Source of the DNA: Schlesneria sp.
GTDB lineage: Bacteria > Planctomycetota > Planctomycetia > Planctomycetales > Planctomycetaceae
Reading direction: 5' to 3'
Assembly: GCA_025353525.1 (NCBI GenBank)
Contig: JANXOO010000695.1
Coordinates: 1-14,250 of the forward strand
Length of the DNA: 14,250 bases
The position numbers and the translations under genes were made by a program. Shown here piece by piece: positions 1 to 6,531 of this stretch; position 1 is the first letter of the stretch, and each line of letters opens with the position of its first letter. Below the pieces are notes generated by a model that did no database searches, was not told the DNA's origin, and saw only the letters and a program-made list of their open reading frames with translations.

Positions 1-919
1 CGTGAATCGGTGAATTTGAAAAACAGGCGCGGGGTGCCAGACCTGCCAGGATTTCGTAAAAGTCAAACGGGACTTTGTCTGGATCGTTGCTGTAGACATC
101 GCGAATTCGCGGCATATACCGGTCACTCGTCCAGCCGACCAGGTTTCCTTTGTAATAGTCGTGAAACGGCGTGAATCCGCAACTCGTGACAGTCGCCTTC
201 AGCCGATGGTCGAAAAATGCCGTGAAGAGTGCGTTGTGACCGCCGAGTGAATGACCGATCACACCGATTCTCTCTTTATCAACCTGCGGCAGGCTTTCGA
301 GCAGGTCGACACCTCGAAGATTGTTCCAGACAGCCTTCATCGACCCACTCGCATAGTGCGCCCCCTGACGTTTGAAGTCGTACTGATATTCGCCGAACGA
401 TGGATAATCAGGTACCAGGCAAACAAATCCTCGTTCCGCCAGTTCGTGTGCATACTGCAGGTTGCGAAGGCCGCCCAGGCCGACAGGTTCGTCCTTGCCA
501 ACATTGTTGGTCTGATGCAGACAAAGCATTGCCGGTGCTCGCCCGCCGTCCCGAATGCCGTGAGGAATCAGTAGCCATGCGGGAACCCGATCGCCAGGTT
601 CAGGAGTGAACTTCAATTTTCGCCGGACATATTTGTCTGTCGATTCTTCGGAAATCGACTCGACATCGAGCGGCACCCGATGCGACTCGTCCGGCAAGGG
701 CCCCATCACCAGTTGCACGTTGGCGCGTATGTGGGACAGGCGTTCGTTCCAGTCAGCCTTTGTAGCGATTTTGCGTTCGTTTCCTTGCAAATCGCGAAGA
801 ACCGTCAGGTTCGTGTGGTCCGGATAGGCAATCGCCTGTGTTACCGTAAGATCGTCGGCCGTCGCAATGAACGACCGGGTCAGAAAACAGACCAGTATCA
901 GGTATGTGGTTCGATTCAT
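1..919 (-). CDS. Secreted alpha/beta hydrolase, acetyl-xylan-esterase/dienelactone-hydrolase-like (3' end cut by window)
   Basis: Reading the minus strand from the ATG at 919 gives 306 residues with no stop before the window edge, so the C-terminus is missing. The first 22 or so residues (MNRTTYLILVCFLTRSFIA...) look like a Sec signal peptide, which suggests an exported enzyme. A classic nucleophile elbow, GHSLGG, puts the catalytic Ser at residue 224. An earlier MLCLHQT strand (His135) resembles the oxyanion region, and LAPRACFSNSP near residue 295 resembles the strand just before the catalytic Asp. The Asp and His themselves would lie beyond the window. AAGGTGA just before the ATG can serve as ribosome binding site. 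The family removes ester groups (often acetyl) from glycans or other carbon sources. Its substrate here is unknown. It is divergent from the polysaccharide block and may be unrelated to it. Confidence 0.85.
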   Translation of the reverse strand, partial: MNRTTYLILVCFLTRSFIATADDLTVTQAIAYPDHTNLTVLRDLQGNERKIATKADWNERLSHIRANVQLVMGPLPDESHRVPLDVESISEESTDKYVRRKLKFTPEPGDRVPAWLLIPHGIRDGGRAPAMLCLHQTNNVGKDEPVGLGGLRNLQYAHELAERGFVCLVPDYPSFGEYQYDFKRQGAHYASGSMKAVWNNLRGVDLLESLPQVDKERIGVIGHSLGGHNALFTAFFDHRLKATVTSCGFTPFHDYYKGNLVGWTSDRYMPRIRDVYSNDPDKVPFDFYEILAGLAPRACFSNSPIH

Positions 920-960
920 GAATCACCTTATTCTCCACGAAAGCCCCTTGCGCAATACGC

Positions 961-994
961 CAGAATCTGCCGTTTTTTTACGTAACGGATTCTG
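961..994. other. Interrupted inverted repeat in the divergent intergenic region
   Basis: CAGAAT (961-966) pairs with ATTCTG (989-994) and CCGTT (970-974) pairs with AACGG (984-988). This leaves a three-base bulge (CTG) and a nine-base loop containing a T run. It lies 42 bases upstream of the hydrolase start, between two divergent genes, so an operator or leader hairpin is more natural than a terminator. The rest of 920-1207 holds the promoter-like element and the palindrome listed separately, and I see no gene in it. Confidence 0.3.
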
Positions 995-1065
995 ACATGC
1001 CAACTTGCGTTTGAGAAGCGAAATATGGTTTTACGGTATGCCCGAACCTGTTCGTTCGTCGAATT

Positions 1066-1103
1066 CGGGATTGACAGTCGACCGAAATTGGTTGAGATTT
1101 CGC
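1066..1103 (+). promoter_or_regulatory. Promoter-like element, copy A (upstream of the O-antigen ligase)
   Basis: CGGGATTGACAG (1066-1077) and TTGGTTGAGATT (1088-1099) are repeated exactly, at the same spacing, at 5037-5070. Over the whole 38 bases the two copies agree at 29 positions. The element contains TTGACA (1071-1076), a perfect -35 hexamer. With 17-base spacing, GAGATT (1094-1099) would sit in the -10 position, although it is a poor match to TATAAT. A five-pair hairpin (GCGCT 1102-1106, AGCGC 1115-1119) follows directly. The ligase start is 137 bases downstream of the TTGACA. The repetition is seen directly; promoter function is inferred. Confidence 0.45.
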
Positions 1104-1193
1104 GCTCGTCGCGAAGCGCTCACGATCGCCGCGTTGACTGAGTACAGCGAGTCCGTGAGCAGTTGCCGATTCTGGTTCGGCAGCCTGCGTCGA

Positions 1194-1207
1194 GAAAAGG
1201 CCTTTTC
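1194..1207 (+). promoter_or_regulatory. Ribosome-binding site inside a 14-base perfect palindrome
   Basis: GAAAAGGCCTTTTC is a perfect palindrome that ends directly against the ATG at 1208. Its left half holds AAAAGG, the only SD-like sequence for the ligase, about seven bases before the start. The two halves could pair with each other, or between two transcripts, and hide the site. This SD supports ATG 1208 over the TTG at 1163. Confidence 0.4.
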
Positions 1208-2530
1208 ATGAGAACGATTTGTCTGTGGATCCTGGCAGGGTTCATTGTCTGGCCCGTCGGAAGCACGGTCATGACGGTGAGCAATAAGCCGATCGATTTG
1301 ATCCTGTCGGACCTGCTGTTCGGACTGGTTCCACTCTTTTATCTCGGCATTCGATCGCGATTGCCGAGCGGTCAGGCAAAGACTGCGAATCGCCAAAAAC
1401 GGTGGTTCAGTTTGCCACTTTACTGCGCTGTGCTGTGCATTATCTATATGACTTCACTCGCAGGAATCGGCCTGGGAATGAGCGAAGAATGGGTCCGAGT
1501 CTATTCCGCGTTCAAATTGACGAAACCGATCGCCCTGATACTCGTCGGATTCGTGATGGGAGGATGGACCGATCCGTTTGACTTCATCGACATTCTTGGA
1601 AAAGCGTTTGGCGTTCTGGTCGCATTGACGTTGTTCTTTACAGTGACTGATCCCGATTTTCCGCTGGGAGAATGGGGGCGATTCCTTTTCGAGTGGGAGC
1701 TCGGAGGCTACCCCAATTCGGCGATGAGTTTCTTCGCAGTCATGGTTCCGCTACTGCTAGCCGTCGCAGATACGACCAGGATATATCCGTTGCGGATCGT
1801 GGCATGGTGCCTGGCAGCAGGTGCGGCGATGACAATCCTCGGCTCGATGTCGCGTTCGTCATCAGTCGTACTTTTGATAGGAACCACGCTCTATCTCGCT
1901 CGGACAGGCCGTGGAACTTTGCTTGCAGGAACCGGCGGAGCGATTGCTGTTTGCAGCATTGTCGGTTTCGGAGTCTTCTCGTCACTGCAGGATACCGAGG
2001 CCGTCTCGACTCTTGTGAATCGCGTGAAGATGCGAGTTGATCGAAGCACCGGCGAGGATGATCCGTCGTCGGGTCGTTTTGAAATCTGGCAGTTCGCGCT
2101 GGAACTCTCGATGGAAAAGCCGACGTTTGGCTATATGTTTGAGTCATTTTCGCGTTATGCGGGAAACGTCGACACGCCACACCAACAGTACCTGGAAATT
2201 CTTTACAAATGCGGTGGCGTCGGACTTTCGCTCTATCTCGCTTTACTGGCAAGTTGCTGGATGGCAGTGCGAAGGCTGCTGCTGATCTGCACCCGGGGTG
2301 ACACCGCCTGGTATCGATTGCATTCGTTGTCAGCGATGCTGATCGGGGTTTTGATCGGAAATCTCACTCAACCGAATCTCACGTATTCTCTTACGGGAAA
2401 CATGCTGTTTTTTGTATTCGGGTTGCTTTGCAGCGAACGCGCCGCATTGTCGGCTCAAAACCCCTGTGAGACGCCACAACCTGTCATCGTTGGGCCCGGT
2501 TTCGTCCCCCGTCCACGCGTCGCCGCATAA
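1208..2530 (+). CDS. O-antigen ligase/polymerase family membrane protein (Wzy/WaaL type)
   Basis: This is a 440-residue polytopic membrane protein with about ten hydrophobic segments, starting with the N-terminal LWILAGFIVWPVG. The long extracytoplasmic loop near residues 280-330 shows the family pattern: SSGRFEIWQFALELS, then EKPTFGY, then TPHQQYLEILYKCGGVG, with His325 in the usual H-x-x-Y-L position followed by a Gly-rich transmembrane entry. Members either polymerise lipid-linked oligosaccharide repeat units or ligate them to an acceptor in the outer leaflet of the inner membrane. Sequence alone does not separate polymerase from ligase. ATG 1208 was chosen for its AAAAGG site; a TTG at 1163 would add 15 residues that break the hydrophobic N-terminus. 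The glycosyltransferase begins 55 bases after the stop. Confidence 0.85.
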   Translation: MRTICLWILAGFIVWPVGSTVMTVSNKPIDLILSDLLFGLVPLFYLGIRSRLPSGQAKTANRQKRWFSLPLYCAVLCIIYMTSLAGIGLGMSEEWVRVYSAFKLTKPIALILVGFVMGGWTDPFDFIDILGKAFGVLVALTLFFTVTDPDFPLGEWGRFLFEWELGGYPNSAMSFFAVMVPLLLAVADTTRIYPLRIVAWCLAAGAAMTILGSMSRSSSVVLLIGTTLYLARTGRGTLLAGTGGAIAVCSIVGFGVFSSLQDTEAVSTLVNRVKMRVDRSTGEDDPSSGRFEIWQFALELSMEKPTFGYMFESFSRYAGNVDTPHQQYLEILYKCGGVGLSLYLALLASCWMAVRRLLLICTRGDTAWYRLHSLSAMLIGVLIGNLTQPNLTYSLTGNMLFFVFGLLCSERAALSAQNPCETPQPVIVGPGFVPRPRVAA

Positions 2531-2584
2531 AATGACTCGCCGGTATCCGGTCGGAATTGCGAAACATTGCCAATGGAAATCCCG

Positions 2585-3868
2585 ATGAATCAATCGTCGA
2601 CCTTGCCTGTCACGCGAAGCGCCGAAGACCACGTGCGAGCACAGTTCGAAAACCTGCACCGCAAGCCCGAACTGGCCAGCGAGCTTGCCTGCTTTCGTCC
2701 AGGCAACACATTATCATCGATCCGGTTTATCGCTCATCCACACGGACTGCACGTCGCGAGGTGGCTTAAAATCCTGGCACACACCCAGGCGACGGTCGCC
2801 GTCGATACGGCAAATCCGGTCCCGGCATTCACCAATGAATTCGTATCATCGTGTCCGGCACTGCCGACATGGATGAACCGCTTGTCGCTTCCCATGACGA
2901 TCCGATACTTCCTGAGCGGTTTCGCGTTGCGATTCGCCCGTTCAGGACGAAATACCGAAGTTGTCCACGCACACGCCGCGTCAGGAAGCGGTACTGTTGC
3001 CTGGTTGAGTGGCCGGCGTTATCTGATCGGCACTTATGGCTCCGAGATCTACGACGCGAAAAATCGTGGCGTCGCCTATCGATGGCTGCTGAAGCGGATC
3101 CTGCAAAATGCCGAACGAATCTCGGTTTGCTCCGACGAATGCAGCAGAATTCTGATCGAACAATACGACATTCCCCCCGATCGCCTTTTCTCATTCGACC
3201 TTGGCTATGACGAAGCGACATTCGTTCCGTTCGATCAATCCCGGCGAATGGCGTTGAGGAACGAAAAAGGACTACCTGCCGACGAACCGGTCTGGGTCGT
3301 CAATCGCAGGACCGATCCGCATTACCGTACGGCCAACGTTGTGGAGGGGTTTTTCGAATATTGCAAACGCGGCGGACGCGGACAGATCGTTCTGCTGTGC
3401 GGAGATCACAAGCCTGAATACACCGCAGAGATCGTGAGGATGATCGCAGGCAGCCCGTTTAGCGAACGAGTCACCGTTGTGAAAAACCTGTTGCCTCCTC
3501 ATGAACTTGGTTTATGGTTGCAACTGGGAGATTTCAGCATCTCAGTCCCGCGTACCGACAATTTCTCAATTTCGACACTCGAATCAATGGGATGCGGCAC
3601 GGTCCCGATCCTCGCCGACCTCGAAGCCTACCGGCCATTGAAGTCGTGTGCTGCAGTTCGCTGGATGACGCGATTCGAGCCCCGTGATTTCGCAGATATT
3701 TTTGCCGAAACGGCGAAGTCCTGTCTGAAGTCAGGCCCGGCTCAGCGAATGGAATGTGCCCGATTTGTCCGCGAAAGATTTTCGACAGAAAACGCGATCC
3801 GGAAGATTGCGAGTTTCTATCTCGGCCAACCCCTGAACGATGGTGACGAGTTGCGAAACGCCGCCTGA
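2585..3868 (+). CDS. Glycosyltransferase, family-4-like (GT-B fold)
   Basis: The 427-residue soluble protein has a GT-B layout. The N-terminal half begins with a FIAHPHGLHVARWLKIL strand-helix and includes VVHAHAASGSG and TYGSEIYD, like the G-S-D/E loop of GT4 enzymes. The C-terminal half carries the donor-binding region, DNFSISTLESMGCGTVPI. This matches the family E-x7-E motif, except that the first Glu is Asp (Asp325, Glu333). Such enzymes transfer a sugar from a nucleotide donor to a growing lipid-linked oligosaccharide on the cytoplasmic face. Donor and acceptor cannot be read from the sequence. ATG 2585 has GGAAA just upstream; ATG 2573 and TTG 2567 are in-frame alternatives that add four and six residues. 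The next gene follows within a few bases, so the two are probably cotranscribed. Confidence 0.8.
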   Translation: MNQSSTLPVTRSAEDHVRAQFENLHRKPELASELACFRPGNTLSSIRFIAHPHGLHVARWLKILAHTQATVAVDTANPVPAFTNEFVSSCPALPTWMNRLSLPMTIRYFLSGFALRFARSGRNTEVVHAHAASGSGTVAWLSGRRYLIGTYGSEIYDAKNRGVAYRWLLKRILQNAERISVCSDECSRILIEQYDIPPDRLFSFDLGYDEATFVPFDQSRRMALRNEKGLPADEPVWVVNRRTDPHYRTANVVEGFFEYCKRGGRGQIVLLCGDHKPEYTAEIVRMIAGSPFSERVTVVKNLLPPHELGLWLQLGDFSISVPRTDNFSISTLESMGCGTVPILADLEAYRPLKSCAAVRWMTRFEPRDFADIFAETAKSCLKSGPAQRMECARFVRERFSTENAIRKIASFYLGQPLNDGDELRNAA

Positions 3869-3875
3869 AACCCTG

Positions 3876-5045
3876 ATGTACCAGAGCCCTTTCGATACCC
3901 GCAGTCTCAAACTCACAATGTTGTCGACCACCGATTTGTTGGAATGCCCGATCATGTCGATTGCAACAAGAAGTCCCGTCAGAACGACCGGGACCATAGC
4001 GACAGAATGTGCGAAGCGGCACAACGTGGTTGCGACGACATCGGGGCGTGCCCTGTTCGCCGCCGCGAATGGCGATTTGTATCTCGGGCGAGGATGCCGG
4101 ATCTTTCGCTCGCAAGATAATGGGGGATCCTGGCATGCGGATTGTTTTGTCCCGTCATTTGGCTGGAAACATCACTGTTCGCGGATACGGCCAGTGGCCC
4201 GTCTGTTGCGGTGGTATATTGCGGCGTTTCGCGTTCTTGCCGATGGCAGCCGATTGGCAGTGGCTCGCGACGGAATCTATCGCGCTGCAGCGAACGAACA
4301 ATCGATGACCCGTGTTTTTGCGATCCCGCGAGGTTCCCGCCCCCTGAATTTTTCCGTTGATGGTTCCCGGGTACTCTTTGGAGAATACGGCAGCGGACTC
4401 GAAGACGCCGAAGTTCTGATCTACGTTTCAGACGATTTCGGGCAGACTTTTCACGAGGGATACCGATTTCCCCGTGGCGATATTCGGCACGTCCACAATG
4501 TCATCGTTGATCCGTACAACGGGGGCTATTGGGTGCTGGTGGGAGACTTCGGCAGACAGACCGGCATCGGACGACTTTCCCCCGACCTGAAGCATCTCGA
4601 TTGGGTCGGACGTGGCACGCAATGCGTCCGCGCAGTCTCGGCCCTGGTCGATAAAGAGAGTCTCGTCTATGGAACTGACTCGGATCGTGATCGCAATTTC
4701 ATCGTTCGGCTGGATAAAAAGAGTGGTCGGATCGACGAATTGGTCGAAGTCGAAGGGAGTTCACTCTATTCGGCCAGATTTGGCTCGCACCGCCTGATCT
4801 CGACATGTGTCGAACCGAATCCATATTGCAAATCGAACAAGAGCGTCCTTTATGGAAGCACTCACGGCGGCGACTGGAAGCGATTGGCCGCGTTTCAGAA
4901 AGATTCGCTCAGTCCGCGATACTTCCAGTTTGGAACGCTCGTGCTCCCCTCTGCAGAAGATCCACCTGACGGGCAGTATTTTTACAGCGGCCAGGCAGTT
5001 CGAAAACTCGACAATCAGGCGGCTGTGGTGAATATCCGGGATTGA
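3876..5045 (+). CDS. Asp-box (BNR/sialidase-type) beta-propeller protein
   Basis: This 389-residue protein has Asp-box repeats typical of sialidase-like propellers: SQDNGGSW at residues 79-86, SDDFGQTF at 185-192, and a decayed copy, STHGGDW, near the C-terminus. Between them are repeated short beta-strand patterns such as GDLYLGRGCRIFRS and GYWVLVGDFGR. I see no signal peptide or membrane segment, so it appears cytoplasmic, which is unusual for a glycan-cutting sialidase relative. No catalytic set could be identified. It may bind or modify a glycan intermediate, but the function is unknown. The start is uncertain: ATG 3840 (overlapping the previous gene by 29 bases), 3876, 3918 and 3954 are all in frame, and the propeller-like part begins only after about 3990. 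Its stop codon overlaps promoter-like copy B. Confidence 0.65.
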   Translation: MYQSPFDTRSLKLTMLSTTDLLECPIMSIATRSPVRTTGTIATECAKRHNVVATTSGRALFAAANGDLYLGRGCRIFRSQDNGGSWHADCFVPSFGWKHHCSRIRPVARLLRWYIAAFRVLADGSRLAVARDGIYRAAANEQSMTRVFAIPRGSRPLNFSVDGSRVLFGEYGSGLEDAEVLIYVSDDFGQTFHEGYRFPRGDIRHVHNVIVDPYNGGYWVLVGDFGRQTGIGRLSPDLKHLDWVGRGTQCVRAVSALVDKESLVYGTDSDRDRNFIVRLDKKSGRIDELVEVEGSSLYSARFGSHRLISTCVEPNPYCKSNKSVLYGSTHGGDWKRLAAFQKDSLSPRYFQFGTLVLPSAEDPPDGQYFYSGQAVRKLDNQAAVVNIRD

Positions 5046-5074
5046 CAGACAGGCAGTTTTGGTTGAGATTCCGC
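5037..5074 (+). promoter_or_regulatory. Promoter-like element, copy B (upstream of the flippase)
   Basis: This is the second copy of the element at 1066-1103: CGGGATTGACAG (5037-5048) and TTGGTTGAGATT (5059-5070), with TTGACA at 5042-5047 and the two blocks at identical spacing. The copy overlaps the TGA of the preceding propeller gene. A six-pair hairpin (CGTACC 5077-5082, GGTACG 5089-5094) follows at once, and then a tandem TTACGTC pair (5114-5120, 5121-5127) just before the flippase ATG. It suggests that the flippase and the acyl cassette behind it can be transcribed separately from the genes upstream. Function is inferred. Confidence 0.45.
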
Positions 5075-5136
5075 CGCGTACCGTCACTGGTACGGGATTC
5101 TACAGCCCTCACTTTACGTCTTACGTCTGAAGTTCC

Positions 5137-6531
5137 ATGAGTGCGACCTGCCCGGTTTCAGCACCCGTTCCCTCACCGTCCTCCGGATTGGCTGCACGGC
5201 CCAGGTCGTTGACGTTCAGCGGTGCCGTAGCGCTCGGCGTCCGTCTGACCGGTGCCGGAGGTTTGTTTCTGAGCTACATCGTGCTGGCACGAACGCTGGG
5301 GGCAAAAGGGTTTGGCGAATACGCATTGGCAATCACCTGGCTGCAAGCACTGGTCGTGCCGGCGAAACTGGGGCTCGACAATACATCGCTGCGATTCGTT
5401 TCAGAATACGCGACCCGAGGACAAACAGGGCGGCTGAAACAATTCGTACGCGAATCCGGCCAGGCTTGTTTTCTGGCCAGTTCCATTCTGGTTTGCGGAC
5501 TGATCCTGTTCACGACAACGTGCTGGAACCTTCTGGAAGTCGGTCTCGCCCGTTCTTTGATTATCGCCGCACTGATGATTCCGCTACTGGCTCGCCGCCA
5601 GATCAGGGAAGCCGGACTGCGAGCCGTTGGTCGGGTGATCGAAAGTCAGATCAGCACCGCGATCTGGCCGCTCTTGCTGTGCTTGCTGGCATTAATCGTC
5701 GAAAGCACGAAGCTGATCGAACTGACACCACCGCTCGCCACATTGTTGCATTTGATCTCGTTCGCCGTGGTCTATCAACCGGTCACCGGGTTTCAGCGAC
5801 GGGTTCCGATGCTCCGGAACGAACGTGTGGGCGACTTTTCGGGCAGTTCGCTCGACGCAGTGGCAACCGCTTCTGGTCGCGACCGGGCCATATGGTTCTC
5901 GGTTGCGACGGCGTTTCTGCTTGCCGAATCTTTGATTGCCGTGAAGAGTCGCGCGTGCGTGGCCTTGGCAGGAATCCTGCTGAACGGGGAATCGGTAGGC
6001 CTCTATGCGGCAATGGAAAGAATCGCCGATGTCTCGGTTCTTGGAAGTCAATCGTTGGGTTTGGTGATTGCGCCACAATTCGCAACACTCTTTTCCGCTG
6101 GGCGTTTTCCCGAAATGCGGCGTCTGATGCGTTACGGACAAATTCTGATTCTCGCATGCACGCTTCCGGTGGCGCTTGGCGTGGCACTCTTTTCCGACAT
6201 CGTATTTCGACTGTTGGGAGAAAGTTATCGAGGTGGCGAAAATTTGCTGCTGATGCTGCTGGCCTCGGTCTGCATTGCATCATTATCGGGACCGGGTGCG
6301 TACGTGCTGCAAATGACGGGACGCGAACGAACAATGCTACGCATCACCGCGATCGCCGCCGGTACAAACCTGGTGCTGGCACTGCTGCTGATGCCTTATT
6401 GGGGCATCCTTGGACTCGGTATGGCTCAAATGGGAACCAGCCTGACCTGGACGACTGGCGTCTGGTTCGGTCTTCGAAACCACCCGATTTGGAGCGACTT
6501 AAAGTCAGCCGAAACCGGAGGCCCGTTGTGA
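5137..6531 (+). CDS. Wzx-type oligosaccharide flippase (MOP superfamily polysaccharide biosynthesis protein)
   Basis: The 464-residue protein is strongly hydrophobic, with about 12 predicted membrane segments after a Pro/Ser-rich cytoplasmic N-terminus of about 25 residues. The first helix region, followed by LARTLGAKGFGEYALAITW, is the typical opening of Wzx/RfbX-type flippases. The central LNGESVGLYAAMERIADVS block and the C-terminal MPYWGILGLGMAQMGTS block are also characteristic. Such proteins move lipid-linked repeat units from the cytoplasmic to the outer leaflet of the inner membrane. The ATG at 5137 has no convincing SD, and the leader carries the promoter-like copy B with its hairpin. 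The stop overlaps the proposed GTG start of the next gene (GTGA at 6528-6531), which suggests coupled translation. Confidence 0.85.
   Translation: MSATCPVSAPVPSPSSGLAARPRSLTFSGAVALGVRLTGAGGLFLSYIVLARTLGAKGFGEYALAITWLQALVVPAKLGLDNTSLRFVSEYATRGQTGRLKQFVRESGQACFLASSILVCGLILFTTTCWNLLEVGLARSLIIAALMIPLLARRQIREAGLRAVGRVIESQISTAIWPLLLCLLALIVESTKLIELTPPLATLLHLISFAVVYQPVTGFQRRVPMLRNERVGDFSGSSLDAVATASGRDRAIWFSVATAFLLAESLIAVKSRACVALAGILLNGESVGLYAAMERIADVSVLGSQSLGLVIAPQFATLFSAGRFPEMRRLMRYGQILILACTLPVALGVALFSDIVFRLLGESYRGGENLLLMLLASVCIASLSGPGAYVLQMTGRERTMLRITAIAAGTNLVLALLLMPYWGILGLGMAQMGTSLTWTTGVWFGLRNHPIWSDLKSAETGGPL
6517..6521 (+). promoter_or_regulatory. Strong Shine-Dalgarno site that decides a GTG start
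   Basis: GGAGG lies six bases before the GTG at 6528, which itself overlaps the flippase stop as GTGA. This is among the best SD sites in the window and argues that the N-acyltransferase starts at 6528 rather than at ATG 6684, even though a palindromic repeat lies between the two. Confidence 0.5.

Noticed and set aside
251..985. Several plus-strand reading frames at the left end
   Set aside because: They are antisense to the partial hydrolase, whose minus-strand frame is open over 306 codons with a signal peptide and GHSLGG motif.
1163..1207. TTG 1163 as start of the O-antigen ligase
   Set aside because: The added residues are polar and break the hydrophobic N-terminus, while ATG 1208 has its own AAAAGG site.
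5466..6527. Long plus-strand reading frame running through the flippase and continuous with the N-acyltransferase
   Set aside because: The first 1,060 bases are an Arg-rich out-of-frame shadow of the flippase, whose own frame shows clear membrane helices and family motifs.
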